Positions 22,965 to 36,283 of a DNA stretch of 64,000 bases are shown one piece after another. Location: positions 57,375,703 through 57,439,702 of the forward strand of contig CAMGYJ010000002.1 in the NCBI GenBank assembly GCA_946122785.1, given 5' to 3'. The stretch comes from Linum tenue. Lineage: Eukaryota; Streptophyta; Magnoliopsida; Malpighiales; Linaceae. The notes beneath the pieces are model-generated. The model saw only the letters and a program-made list of their open reading frames with translations, ran no database searches and was not told where the DNA came from. Made by a program: the position numbers and the translations under genes. Within the stretch, counting starts at the first letter, position 1. Every line of letters begins with the position of its first letter.

Positions 22965-23170
22965 GCAGGCAGGTCAATCGTCAAAGTTTGAAGGAGGGTT
23001 GGGCTTTAGGGACTTAGGCAAATTCAATGTTGCTTTGCTTTCCAAACAAGTCTGTTTTTCAATGAACAAGACGAGACCCTAGCGAGGATGTACATGGAGA
23101 GGTATCATCCCCATAAATCATTTCTCGCCGCCTTATCTGGTTCGCTCCCTTATCAATGATCACCTAAAGG
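22965..23170 (+). pseudogene. LINE reverse transcriptase C-terminal fragment
   Basis: The plus strand reads SSKFEGGLGFRDLGKFNVAL LSKQ, then, after a one-base shift, FNEQDETLARMYMERYHPHK and SFLAALSGSLPY. This is the linker between reverse transcriptase and RNase H in plant LINEs, usually GGLGFRDL, FN.ALLAKQ and Y.P..S. Confidence 0.8.
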
Positions 23171-23429
23171 AGAGATTTTTGCCAATTCTGTGGAGCTCAC
23201 GAATTTGGACCCTCAAAATTCATGGGTCCCACGAAATTATTGCCCCTAAATAGATGTAACAAAGAATCGAGTTTGGTTGCGTGAATGCATATCTGTGGGA
23301 CACATGATGCAAAAAATTAAAAATCCAAAATAAAAAAGATCACCTATACAAATAGTTGACTATTTTAAATACATAATGCAAAAAATCTATCATAAATACA
23401 AAGATTTTCAAAACTCAAAACTCTCATTT

Positions 23430-23985
23430 TCAAATCCAACAAGCAAATGAGCTCATTTAGTATAGTTTTGTTGTTATTATGACTGCAGTAGAGTTGGGGG
23501 AGATAGCAACTAAAGGCAGAAACGTGTTTAGTTACTTTTTTATACCCGGTTTAGTATCAATGTTGAGACTAAGACAAAAGTAAAAGATATTGGAAGGAAT
23601 AATATGACGTGACGAGTTATGAGAAAATTGTGTGACGAAAATATATGAACAAAATATTGGCGATTAGTTTTTGGGATGAGTTTCGCAAAAACAAATAGGC
23701 TAAAAAATATAGAAAGTGAGTATAGTGAGATCTAGTCGTTGACTCTTTGGATGGAATTATTTCAACAATTAATATGATCTTACAAAAAACAACAAGAAAG
23801 CGACGGCTTAAAGTTGATTCTCTTATTTCAACTAATTTTTATTGTGTTGCCTATTCTAATTATCATAGAGCAAATAAAAACATAACCAAACATATTTTCT
23901 ACATCTATTGTACCACCTCGGCCACCGCGATTGCTACTAAGATGGTGGCTAATAATAGCTAATCGTTCAATTGTGCAAAGTTTCA
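23430..23985 (+). repeat. dispersed repeat, copy 1
   Basis: It matches 25395-25826 and then 27565-27715. Shared text includes tccaacaagcaaatga, agttatgagaaaattgtg, atagaaagtgagtatagtgaga and ctcttatttcaactaatttt. It starts at a MITE-like end that is also found at 38390-38412. Confidence 0.7.
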
Positions 23986-23999
23986 CTCATCAATTCTTT

Positions 24000-24690
24000 A
24001 CTTTCGATCACTATTAATAAGAGGAAAGATGGTCCTGAAATACAAAATAGAACCTATCTACTACGCAACCATCAAACGAAGTCAACCCCCTTCAACATTC
24101 CTGGTAACAAAAATCGAACATGACAAGCTACTGAGTGAGACTCTCTAAAATGGGCTCATGATTTAGATAACTTATTATAAGCCCACATAACCAAAGCAAA
24201 TATGATTATACATAAAATATGTGACTCATACCATTAGGAAATGAATTTCCTTACATGATCTTTTTTTCAACTTGTCTATTCACATCATCCAAGTAAATAA
24301 AAAATCTACTCCATGCCTAAAGAAAGAAGTACGACTATAGAGAAGGAAAATCTCATGAAAAGATGAAAATCTTTATCCTTAGTTGATTGCTCTAACTAGA
24401 GAAGCATACCAAACTACTGGATTAAACAATTAGGCAACCGTATCCATTCCTTCGACCAATGACTTCGAATGGCGTAACAAAACCAATCATCCTCGTTCCT
24501 GGCCCCCTTGCGATGATTGACTAATGCCCTAAATTACACTAAAGATATATTCTCTCATCTAGGTTAATTGGCCCCAAAATTGAGATCATTGATTAAGGAC
24601 CTTCAATTATCATGAGAAATACTCAATCAATATATAAAAAACCCTGCCAATCACAACATAAAGTTCACATTCACAAAACTAAAACATCCT
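24000..24690. other. no recognisable gene
   Basis: This is AT-rich sequence. A short phrase (aaatctactccatgcctaaagaaag at about 24302) recurs at 24720, so a small imperfect duplication is present. Confidence 0.5.
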
Positions 24691-24699
24691 TGAATAAGG

Positions 24700-25310
24700 T
24701 TTCATCCAAATGAATAGAAAATCTACTCCATGCCTAGAGAAAGAAAACAATTGTAGAGAAGGAAAACCCCATGAAAATATGAAACTCCTTCTTCTTAATT
24801 GCTTGGGATGGTGTTGAAGATGAAATCTAGCCTCCTTTCAACTTGGGTAGCTCAAATTTCCCTTCAATCTTCCTTGGTTGTCGCTTTCTCTCTCTAGAAT
24901 ACAGAAGAATATCCAGATCTCTCTCTCTAAAACTCTTCTCCCCTTGAAATTTACTCTCTCTTCATATTTATACCCGACATTGTCATCTTTATGGCCACGT
25001 GTCAAAACCGTGATGTCGGCACAAACCGCATCGTTTCACTTACACACTTCACGGTTTCCTTGCATTCTTCACGCCTTGCGCCCGTGATGTGTGCAATGCC
25101 CGTGAGACGCCCAAAATCTCTTGGAGACTTGCAAGCTTCACAATTTGGTCGTTATCTTCACGGTCTCAGCCCGTGAACATATGCTCTTAACAATAATCCA
25201 TGAAATTTTCAGCACTTTGTCCCGTTTTCGCTCACTTTCGTCCGACTTTCAATCCTTTTGCCCATTTTGCATGCTAGAGCCTGAAACATACTAAAAAACA
25301 TAACAAAACC
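24700..25310 (-). repeat. LTR-like fragment, probably reversed
   Basis: On the minus strand, CG-rich motifs related to cacggnnngtg (24990-25180) precede a TATA-like tataaatat (about 24961) and a purine/pyrimidine leader with gagagagaaagcgac. It is parallel to 15880-16440. No coding region. Confidence 0.4.
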
Positions 25311-25394
25311 TAGAGTAAAATGGCTCCAAAGACGATGCTACACTAGTTCAACGACAAAAATAAAGGGGTATAAATGTGTATAGAATGGTTCGAA

Positions 25395-27715
25395 TCAAAA
25401 TCCAACAAGCAAATGACCTTGTCTAGTATAAGTTTGTTGTTATCATTGTTGTGGTAAAGTTGTGACAACAAAGGTACAACCATAAGAACATGAAAATAGC
25501 ACACAAAATCTTGTTTACTTGGTAATTTTGATAAAATGGAATTGGCAACCAAAGGAAAAAAATGAGTTTAGTTACTTCTTTTGACCATGTTTAGTATCAA
25601 GGTTGAAATTAAAAAAAAAAACTAGAAAATAATGGATGGAATAGTATGACAGAACAAGTTATGAGAAAATTGTGGGAGGAAAAGATATGAAAATAACACT
25701 GGAAATAAGTTTTTTGGAATGAGTTTTGCGAAAATAGAGTATAAAATATGTAGAAAGTAAGTCTAGTGAGATTCAGTCGTAGACTCTTTAAATAAAATTA
25801 TTCCAACAACTAGCTTGTTGTCCGACCTATTGGTCGGAATGTAATTTGAACACAATGTATTTATTATGTGTATTTAGATTTTTTAAATGCATTGAAATGC
25901 TTAATTTCGTATGACATCAAGGTGGCATCGAAATTATTTTTCCATTTCCGAAATTCTTATAACTTTTCACCAATGGTGAACATTGTAATCTTAATGGTTA
26001 TAACCAAAATTGTCAAACCGGTTTAAGTCGTTAAGCCGGTCAAGCAAGTGGTTTGAAGTTTAATGGTTTGATTGAGTTCCAACCTGTTTGAACCGTTTTA
26101 TACTTTTTCTAAATATATTTACATATAAGATAGAAATTTAGTGACTGAAATAGAATGTACTAACTTATATATATTAAAAACTAAAATAGTTAAATTCCAT
26201 AAAAAAACATACTTATCTCAAGATCCATCCACCATCCCCTTGCCTCCCCCCTCCCTCCCCCTTGCCTCTCTCTTCTTCTCCCTCTCTAACTATCAAACCC
26301 TTGATTTTGTAGAGCCAATTTTGGAGCATGACTTTGGTCGGACCTAGTCCAACCAGTTGCCCGATAGAGGTGTCACAATCTTGGTTATAACACTTGTGAA
26401 TAACCATTTATAACTTTTCTATTTAATGACGTAGTCACTTAGTTGCCTATGGTTGAAAAGAAAATTGACATAGCGAAAAAATAGTTTGTCTGAAAAAGTG
26501 TAGCATAAATAGGAAACTCTTGATGATAACCTTTAGTCAATATTTATTTCTTTTGCTTGAGAAACAATACATATATAGCTATATCTAAACCTTAAAGTAT
26601 TATGCACAATACAATAACAAAATTAGTAAGAAAATAATATTTTCCATCCATACTCTATGCAATAAAAGATTATTTATCAACCAATATACTCTAAACTTAG
26701 TTGAAGGACAATCTTATTCTCAACAAAGAAAATTAAACATATCTTGTGGTATCTACCTTGCTAATGCACATGACCCCATCAACGCATCCATGAAAACTCC
26801 AGCCCGACTTTCATGATTTGTCTTGTACTGTGTTATTTCATATTAAACTAAGTAACTATGAATAATACATCTAGTCAATTATCCTATTGAAATCATCTAT
26901 AAAAATTGGTATTCATAAATTGTGTTCTTTTACACTCACCTATTTTTCCAATCATGCCATATTATCAAGAAATTTAGGATTTAACGATTAACCAAACTAA
27001 AACTTTCAAAAAAACTGGTCAGTTACCGTTTGCATAACAATATCGTTGCTTTAATAGTTCTAAAAATTAATACCAATTTAAGAATTCTACATCACATCTA
27101 CACATTCAATACTGCAATTCAATATGTAATATTCGAATCCATGATATTTGGGTTGCAATTTTAAAATTATTCTCCATTTATAGGAGGACATAAATTAAAT
27201 TTACTATTAAACTCAAATTAAAATAATCAAAATATGAAAATTAAAATGTCAAATAACAAAGAAAATACTATCGGGAGAGTTAGTGGCCTAGCTAACAATA
27301 GTGGAAAAGTCATATAATTTTTAGATTTTAGGTTTTCAGATTTTTGTATTTAAAAAGATACAAAATATTTTTTATTGTAACTGGTAATGGTTGTTGTCTG
27401 CGTTTGGAAAAACCCTGGTTCAAATCCCGAGATTGATGTTTTTTTCTTATGAATGAAAAATAAATTATGATTGTGAAGACACAATTACCCTTTCTACTTT
27501 CGCACTCGTTGCAGAAAATTCGAAATGCTAAAAAACTGCTCCAACTCTGCTATAATATATTTGTATATTAACATGATTCCTCAAAAAATAAAAAAAATGA
27601 CTTGAAATGTTCTCTTATTTAAGCTAATTTTTGTTGGGTTGCCTACTCCAATTGCCATAACAACTAGTAAAAACTGAACTAAACATGTTCTCGATATCTA
27701 TCTGCAAAAAGACAG
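25395..27715 (+). repeat. dispersed repeat, copy 2, split by about 1.7 kb
   Basis: 25395-25826 matches the first part of copy 1. The continuation (attctcttatttcaactaat...) resumes only at about 27565-27715. The 25827-27564 segment between them is absent from copy 1. It is AT-rich with no recognised coding region or clear terminal repeat. Confidence 0.65.
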
Positions 27716-27724
27716 AAAATGGTG

Positions 27725-28437
27725 CTAAATAGTGCCCAGGTCTTCGAGTCGTGGTTGGCTTTGTTAGGGCGAATCCGGACAAATACTTCTTGCGCAGGCC
27801 ACGATTTTTATCAAATCAACTGCTAGAGCCACATATATTTTGATAATAAGGCAAAAGAAACCGGCCCTACTCATCAATTCGCTAATTGCGAACAAAAAAC
27901 CGCTAATCCCTACCCTTAATGGTTCTTAATTTAATTAACAAAAAAATTATGCAAGCTGCTATCTCCCTCTTCCCTAAACTCTCTCTGTAATTGTCATTTC
28001 GTGGGGTTGGGTTGGGTGGCTCTCTTTTTCTGTGTGCGTTGCGTTTCTTTCATTTCTTTTCTCCCCCGGCTCCTTTATCTGCTCTGCCAAAATACCTCCC
28101 CGAAAAGAAATTGGCCTTCTCTCTCTCTCTCTCTCTCTCTCTGTACAGAAGACCTTTATCAGCTGTCCCGTGAGCTTTTGCCCAAAAGGGGAGTTCTCTC
28201 CTTTGATTCATAACTACAGGAAAGAGCAAAAAAATTAAAGGAAACCAGAAAGTGGGCAAATGTTTTCCCCCCGACGAATCACTATTATGACTTCTTTCCT
28301 CTGCCGCCATTTCTTCTCCGCCTGAGAATCTGAGCAGTTTGTGCAAACGGATTGCTGAATATTGAGAGGTTCAGATTCGAGGAGGAAACTCTCAAACTGG
28401 GTTTTTTTCCTTTTGTTCCATTCCGGGGTGTAGAACA
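27725..28437 (+). promoter_or_regulatory. WNK gene promoter and leader
   Basis: The stretch becomes GC- and pyrimidine-rich from 27960. A (TC)n microsatellite lies at 28118-28141, a common feature of plant leaders. Upstream ATGs (27991, 28001, 28032) could be uORFs if the transcript starts before them, but the start site cannot be read from the sequence. Confidence 0.5.
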
Positions 28438-31373
28438 ATGAATGTTGCGCCGGATTGCTCTGACTCTGAGTTCGTCGAAGTTGATCCCACTGGAAGATAT
28501 GGCAGAGTTAGTCAAAGTTTTCTCTCTCTGTATTTCTTCTCCTTTTTCTTCCCAGATTTCTGGGTTTCTGATTCCGATCCTCTTGTTTCCTGTTTGGGTT
28601 TTCTCAGTATAATGAAATTCTCGGCAAGGGAGCTTCAAAGACAGTGTATGGTTCCTTCTTCCTCTGTTTTTCTGCTTCTGCAAAATTTCTTCCGTTTTAG
28701 GAGGGGTGCCCATTTTGTATTTCTGGGAAATCCGGTCTAATTTGGGTCCTTGATTCGGTTTCTGGGAATGGGTGTCTTTCAGATTTACAGTTCTTCATGA
28801 GTTGTAACTTGCAAGCTCATTTTGGGTCTTTGTTTCTTCAGTTACAGGGCATTTGATGAATATGAAGGGATCGAAGTGGCATGGAACCAAGTTAAGCTCT
28901 ACGATTTCCTCCAAAGTCCTGAAGATCTCGAGAGGCTTTACTGCGAGATTCATCTCCTAAAGACGTTGAAGCACAAGAACATAATGAAGTTCTATACTTC
29001 CTGGGTGGACATTGCCAATAGAAACATCAACTTCGTGACTGAAATGTTTACTTCTGGGACTTTGAGGCAGTAAGCTGTTCTTCTCCTTCTCAAAAGTCAA
29101 TCTTTTGCCTTAAAGGTTTCCATTTTGATGAGTTCCCTTTTGGACCCACTTTTGATGTGCTTTTTTGGTATAGATATCGGCAGAAGCACAAAAGAGTTAA
29201 CATTAGAGCAGTGAAGCATTGGTGTAGGCAGATCTTGAAAGGGCTTCTCTATCTCCATAGCCATGACCCACCTGTGATTCATAGAGATCTCAAGTGTGAC
29301 AACATCTTCATCAATGGAAACCAGGGCGAAGTGAAGATTGGAGATCTTGGACTTGCTGCTATCCTAAGGAAATCTCATGCTGACCATTGTGTTGGTATAC
29401 TGAAAACTGCCTCAAATTCCACCTGCAATCTTCTCTTCCATTAGTTCTACTTCAGTAGCCTGAATCTTTGTGGTGGCTTATCAGGAACACCAGAATTTAT
29501 GGCGCCTGAAGTTTATGAGGAGGCATATAACGAATTGGTTGATATATATTCCTTTGGAATGTGCATATTGGAGATGGTCACTTTCGAATATCCCTACAGT
29601 GAATGCACTAACCCTGCTCAGATATACAAGAAAGTCATCTCTGTAAGCACATTTTTGTCAACTTTTCTTTCTCCACTAAGGGGGGAAAATGAGAATGATG
29701 GGTTGCTTGAAGTTTGAACTGACCTGTCTTTCGTATCCTTACAGGGTAAAAAGCCGGAATCTTTGTACAAAGTGAAGGATCCAGAAGTGAGGCAATTTGT
29801 GGAGAAATGCTTGGCCACTGTGTCCCTCAGGCTTTCTGCTAGGGAGTTGCTGAATGACCCTTTCTTACAGATCGACGAGTATGACCCAGATCTCCAGTTG
29901 CTAGATTATGGGAGGGATGTCGATGAGATTAGTCCCTATATGAGGCAGCCCTACCTTGATATTCATGACAGCATGTATTCTTCTTATAGCAACGGCTATG
30001 GTTATGATGCTCATAATGAAGTGGAGTATCATCATACTGCTGAAATGGAGCATACGGGGATTGACCTCTTCGAATACCATGATGATGAGGACAACGACGA
30101 TGATCATCCTCCCAATGTTGATATCCGTATCAAGGGCAAGAGGAGAGATGATGGTGGTATCTTCTTGAGACTGCGCATCGCGGACAAAGAAGGTTAGGGA
30201 ACTTACAACATACTTCCACTAATGGAAAGTACATACATTTTTCTTGTTGCTGTTACCAACTTTCTTGTGATGGAAACAAAAAACAGAACCAAATGGAAAG
30301 TAAATAAGCCCTTATCTTTCCGTTTGCTTTTGGCATTTAGATTCTCGTCTCTAAATTTGTTTGCTCTTTCTGCAGGTCGTATTCGAAACATCTACTTCCC
30401 ATTTGACATTGACATGGATACAGCATTGAGTGTAGCAACCGAAATGGTTGCAGAACTCGACATAACCGATCAAGATGTGACCAAAATAGCAGACATGATA
30501 GACGGTGAGATTGCTTCCTTGGTACCAGGCTGGAGGCCTGGGCCTGAAGGCCTCGACGAGACGCCTCGGTTTGCGAACCAAACCCTATGCCAGAACTGTG
30601 CCTCAACTCGAACCTCAAATGGGTCGCTCATCGATTTCATGTCAAGCAACCCATGTTGCAGAAATGGATGTGCTTCAATGCATGGCAGGTTTGAAGAGGT
30701 GACATTTCAACCTGAGGATACAGATCATCATCAATGTGCATCGAATGCTAAAGCTCACTCGCATCATCATCGACACACGTGGGACCAGCATGAGAGCCGT
30801 GACATAACTCCAGCAGGGTCCGGGATAAGCCATTCGGATGAAGAGTATGAGAAGCTTGTTCGAAAGCATGTCATGGAGAATACCGAGATTGCTTCTCCTC
30901 CAAGGAAGTCTGCTCAACATGCTAGGGGTTCAGGTTCTTTGCTTGAGCTGGCTCCGTTGGACGGAGACCTGGCAGGAGATGGCCATGAGAGCGATATCCA
31001 GCATGAAATACGATGGCTCAAGGCAAAGTACCAGATGGAGATGAGGGAACTCAAAGATCATCAGTTGGGAATTATGAGCGCACCTGTCCCGAATCCAAGC
31101 TCCAAGGAAGAAGATGGAACATCTAAAGGTGGTGAGGGTTTGTCATGTTCGGTATTGAAGTCAGCATTGAAGTCATTACAACAGCAAGAGCAATGTAGTA
31201 GCCCTCTGAGCAAGAAAAGCTCCACCATTTCTCAAGCTCACCGAGTTTCAAAGAGGGAGCCCCCAGCAGCAGATCAACCTATATTCACTGCCAATAGCTT
31301 CTATACTGGTTCTTTTCTTCCAAACTCACTTCACAGGACTACTTCTCTTCCAGTTGATGCTGTTGATGTATAA
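28438..31373 (+). CDS. WNK1: WNK1-like serine/threonine protein kinase
   Basis: Seven exons: 28438-28506, 28608-28645, 28842-29069, 29174-29394, 29485-29642, 29745-30192 and 30376-31373. Together they give 719 residues with GT-AG introns and consistent phase. The kinase domain spans about 24-280: glycine loop GKGASKTVY (29-37), VAWNQVKL (48-55) where the usual subdomain II lysine is Asn, with the substitute lysine at 30 in the glycine loop, catalytic HRDLKCDN (148-155), DLG (169-171) and GTPEFMAPE (186-194). This is the With-No-Lysine arrangement. An acidic run (about 356-367), an OSR1-C/PF2-like domain (about 369-440) and a C-terminal coiled-coil-like segment (about 596-620) follow. The sequence and roughly 700-residue length are closest to Arabidopsis WNK1, reported to phosphorylate the clock protein APRR3. 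The exact orthologue within the WNK1/2/3/9 group is inferred. The start matches the family N terminus before [12 protein letters not shown]. Confidence 0.95.
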
Positions 31374-32203
31374 TGTAAATGTACATCTGTTCCCACAGAT
31401 TTTTAGATTATTATTCTTTTCTTTTTGACCCCCACATATAAAATCAAAATTATAGAGGTCTTTGTCTTTCCCCCTACAATTGGAGCTCCATCACAGACTG
31501 TCACAATGACTTTTTTTTTTGGCTGATACTTTTACTGCCAGCCTGTGTTAGGAAGAGAAGAGCGAGTAACAACAATAATGCATCTAAAAGTCAAGGACAT
31601 GAAATTATTGCTATCATTGCTATTATGAGTTTGGCTGTTCATGTTGCTATTACAACCACCCTGGAAAATATTTTAGTTGCAGAGCCGTGGGGGATGTGTT
31701 TTATCGAACCAATGATTGTGGATGAGGAAAATAGTTGAAATCATTGGTTGGGTAATATTTCTGAAACCCACTTTGAAACTATAATGGAGATTGTACGACG
31801 TGAATGACTATCGTTGTAAAGCATTTAAGTATGTAATTTTTAGTGGCACGTATGAAGCGGTATAACGGTAACGGTAAGTATGAAATAATTGAATCGCGAT
31901 TAACCGCGATTTCAGTACATTTCGACACAATATCCGCGCTATGGTTTTACAAATTACAATACTTGCTACTTTTACATTTGATGAGAAGAGATTTTTGAGT
32001 GGTGGTGATGGGTTGGACTGGATGATGATGATGTTGTTGGCTAACATGGTGAGAAGATGACAATCATTGAGGAGAGGAGACACTTGTGGGGTCTAGTGAG
32101 TGACCCCAATCCCATGTGCCATTTTTTTGGCTTTTTAGATGGCCAAAAGATAAACCAAAGACCACAACCTACCTTGAATAATAAAATGTAGGCAAGGCTT
32201 GAG
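31374..32203. other. WNK 3' region and spacer
   Basis: There are no further exons. T-rich stretches at 31410-31520 could hold the polyadenylation region, but no single signal stands out. Confidence 0.4.
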
Positions 32204-32480
32204 GGGGTCATTTGGATGCAGGTTTTGGGTGTGGGATTTGGGCACAATCCTACATAATGTGGGATTTTATTAAAATCACTCATTTGGAAAGCAATTATAT
32301 GATAAGAGATTTTAAATATTAGAGATTTCAGAAACCCACAATTGTGGGATTATGAAATAGCTGATGGTGATCAGCTATTTTAAAATCCCATACAAATCCC
32401 ACAAATTAAAAACCTAGGTTTTTAAACCAGTGATTTGAGCCAAAATCCCACAAATTAAAAACCTGGATCCAAATGACCCC
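32204..32480. mobile_element. MITE with about 40-base inverted ends
   Basis: GGGGTCATTTGGATGCAGGT at the left and ACCTGGATCCAAATGACCCC at the right are inverted copies. The similarity extends inward through gtgggatttgg / ccaaaatcccac. It is 277 bases and AT-rich. The flanks share only GAG, so the family (perhaps PIF/Harbinger or CACTA-like with a 3-base duplication) is uncertain. Confidence 0.85.
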
Positions 32481-34652
32481 GAGGTGTTTTTTATTTATTT
32501 TATATGCAAGTGGAATGATTAGGGATCAAGTTTTGGCATAATTAACGCATATAATAGATAGGCTTCCCTTACCTGTTCGATTAAGTTTGTAATTATCTGA
32601 TCTAAAACCATTTATATATGATTGATTAAATTTGGATAAAGGTTAAAGCTTCGATTTAATAGTTTTCCTTCCCACCTTTGAAAATGTGGGTGTAAAATAA
32701 CATGCCAATGAAATAAATTGTCGCTATACTTTTCCTTCATTATTTATTAGTAATTTTTATTTGTTTTCTTTTGATACGTACCCTCCCTTTTATTCATTTT
32801 ATTTGTCAATTTCGTCCGTTTTATTTTTTTCTTTAACTATTCTTAAAAAAAATTAATTTGACATAGTTTTGGATTCGGTGTATCCGACTAAGCCTTAATG
32901 GCTTGTTTAAGTCCATTTGGTGGAGCTTAGTTGTCCTACAGTGGGGACGCTTGTGTGTTTTGTTTGTTTGTTTTTTTTTTTTGTAGGGGCACGCAGAAGA
33001 GCTCCCGTTATCGGAGAGACTTCCTCAGACAGGTGACTTGACTCATGATCAGAATGAAACTATCTTGCAGGATACTCAGAGCTCGACTTCTCTCTGTAGT
33101 TGGGTTTCTTTCTGTTTTGTTCTCCGTTGTCTCAATAGGGTTGCCCCATCATTGTGGCATAAAAGGCCCTCTCATCGGGAGTTCGACTATTGGTCGACTC
33201 CCGCGCTCTTTTTATTTTCTCTGTATGTCTGGTTTTATAACAACTGACTTTGCGAAGAAAAAAAAAATTGTCACTTGGATACAATGTTATTAGAAGATTC
33301 TGTGAAAGTTCGTTCTTGGGTGTGGTGGCAGATGCTCAAAGTGATAAGTGCAAGTGAGATAGATAGCTCTGGTTAAGTTTGACAAGATAATTTGTGGAAA
33401 AATTACTCCCTCCAAATGTGGAATAGAGAGGTCTATGGAAATGTCTTTGCATAAAAGTGTAAGATGCAAGATCCACTAAGAGAGCTGAAAATCCAGAACG
33501 AACGTTGCCTCGCCTCTTAAAGCTAATAGAAGGCGGAGTAAACTATAATCCGCCTACTCGAACTCCTCAAACACGATAAAATTTTGTGGTTCCAGAAATC
33601 CCGAGTGCAGTAGTTCATTGAAGAGGATTAAAATACAAGATTTGCTAATTTGCCAGTTTGGAAATTTTGCATTTTTAATCTATTAATTAAAAAAAGATTA
33701 AAAAAATAGAGACTATTCCTTAACAACAAAAAAATAAGGTAATGAATGATTGCATGACCTCTCCTTCCTACTCAGTTTGTACCTTTGTTCATCGTCCATC
33801 AAAATCCAAACAATGTAAACTCCCATCTGGCAGCACAGTGCAGTTCAAATACAAGATCTGACAAATCTCAATTGATCGATTATTGACGTAGGCAAAATAA
33901 TAGGCTTGAGTAGACAGTAGAATCAATACTGACAAAATACAAAACATTGACCAAGTTGGACGAGAACCCTTCAATACTACTAAACCATGCACCAGCACCC
34001 TTCAATCCAAATCTACTAAAATTATCATATCCTTCACAATGATTCAATTTCTTCTTCTTTTTTATACAAATTTCTTCTTATTATATTACAAGATTTCAAT
34101 AGAACAAAGTCGTATGTTTTTAGAGATTGAGATCTGAACCTCACAGTATTTTCGATGGGTTTATATCTCAAAATCTCAACATAGCTTCGAGCTAATTGAA
34201 GGAAGGTAGAGAGAGACGAGTGTAATAACATGGAAGTAGGAGTGAATAAGCCCAATCTAAACTCAATCCCTAGACTGGAAGCGCAAATTGTCAAGCGATA
34301 GCTCAATTGGGGGAACAAATAAAAGTTTTGGTGTCTGTTTGAAAAAGTTGAATTTCGATTGGTTTTACTAGAAAAGCTCCAAAAGTTGCTTGATTGGGTG
34401 GAACATTAGGGAAAATGTAGGTGTTAATTGGAATATGGGTGTGGTGTTGATTGAGAAGATAGGGTGACAAGTTTGTTTAGCCAACTAGAAAGGGTTTTTT
34501 TTTTGTCGGAACGAATTAGAAATGGTAAATGACAAAACAAAATTCATTGAATTTTAGAGTTTTATGGATTTTAATTAGGCGATGATGAACAATGACAGAG
34601 GATTTTAATTAGAAGGAAGTTTTTTTGTTGAAAAAGAAGGAGAAGGAAGAGA
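32481..34652. other. no gene; possible LINE tail at 32900-33275
   Basis: Sequence at 33000-33260 ends gcgaagaaaaaaaaaattg, like a 5'-truncated LINE 3' end with a poly-A tail, but I cannot identify its coding part. The rest is AT-rich and featureless. Confidence 0.35.
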
Positions 34653-35300
34653 CCGTGGCGGAGTCAGCATTTCAAATCACCCCTTCCTCTTTTCATAACA
34701 TAAATATATAAATATTTAATTAAAATAATTTAATAAAAAATAAGTAAAATTAATTATATATGCATAATTATTTCATAGATTAAAAATAACCGACTATACA
34801 ATCATTGTTTTTAACAACCACGGAGAGACTTCATATTGTGAAAGAAACGCAAAAACATTCGTTGTCTACACTATTAAATAAGTCTTTTTCAATGTATCTC
34901 ACTAAATTAGCATTAGCAAATTGGTCGCCAAATCGACTTGGAAACTTGTTCTTAATATAACTCAAAACTGAAAATGCTCTTTTTACATTTGCAGTTGTAA
35001 TTCGTAGAATCAAAACTAGTGGAATTGTCGATGTCGCTAGACAATTTTTGGTTTGTTGGGGAAAAATCGAATAGGCATAAGGAGAAAAGAGATCCGATTA
35101 GGTCTCTATTGCAATTAGAATTCGTTTATAGTATAATAAATTTATTTTATGTCAATTGATGAATAAGTAATGAGTTGTGCTGTAATGACAAAAATACTCT
35201 AATACTATCTATAGGCGTTGTTTTGCATCACCAATATACATATATATGACAGACTTTTGTTCCTCCAAAATTTACCACTGTCCCGTGACAAGGCCCAATG
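34653..35300 (-). pseudogene. hAT transposon remnant with transposase C-terminal domain
   Basis: The minus strand at 35045-34831 reads ITTANVKRAFSVLSYIKNKF, FGDQFANANLVRYIEKDLFN and SVDNE. This matches the hAT dimerisation region, usually (A)TASVERAFSAMN.IK.....MGD....LV.YIE.D.F. The end of the reading frame lies near a hAT terminus (ccgtggcgg at 34653). The upstream transposase (RNase H-like core, zinc finger) is missing and the other end is undefined. Confidence 0.8.
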
Positions 35301-36283
35301 GGCCTCCCTCCCCCTATGGGAAGAGAGAACAAAAATATGAAGAAAAATAATTTTTTTTGCAATCTAATATAGACAATAGGTGGCGTGGCATGACGATTTG
35401 GATATGAAGTGTCGTCCCTCGGCTTGACGTGAATGTTTCTAATGATGCATTTAATATCATTAATGTTTCTAGAGGAAATGACTAGATTTGGCTAACGAAC
35501 GTCCTAAATAAGACTATTTTTCTTACTATTAAACAATGGTTACATTAGTCACAAGAACAAAAAAAATTATATACAGATGTATTTTACCTTTTAGTTTATT
35601 TTACCTTTAAATTAAAGCAATGCCTTCCCATGTCCACAAAAACAGGTATATGGTGCTGCAAGGTCCCGAGAGTCCAAAGTTAGACAAATGTCATTGGTAT
35701 CGGATTTAGATACCAAAGACAACACAGTATCCAAATGGCCATATATTTTCTTTTAAATCTTCAAGTAACTTTTTAATCCTGAATTTTTATTGATTTAATT
35801 TTTACAACAAGTATGTTTGAAGTATGAAGTACTTTATTTAATCAAAAGTCTAAAGAAATACTTAGATGATTTTATATTTGACCATTATAATAACCTCGAA
35901 CTATCCTTATAGTTAATGTCAGCTCTTAACAACCACAATTATTATTGGAGATATATATTAGTTATTAGTATTTAATAATTTATATTTCTTATTGTTACAT
36001 TTTTAGATGATTATTGTCCATAATGTTTTAACCTAATATGTGATGAATTTTATCATTCTGTATTATGAACAGGGCAATCTCTTGGAGTTTCTAATTACGA
36101 TTTTATTGCATAATTATTTCAATTTATTTTGAATTTAATAGAAAAATAAGTTAATAATATTGAATCATATGAAGAAATTCATTTTAAACAACTTATCACT
36201 TATGCTCACAATAAAATGTACAAAGAATTTCGTATGAAATATAAAAGTATAGAGAAAACAGAAATCTAGGATAACATGATAAA
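35301..36283. other. AT-rich spacer
   Basis: No gene or defined repeat is visible. Confidence 0.5.

Noticed and set aside
28285..28713. A 142-codon frame antisense to the WNK leader
   Set aside because: It lies over the leader, exons 1-2 and an intron of a well-supported gene and has low-complexity content.
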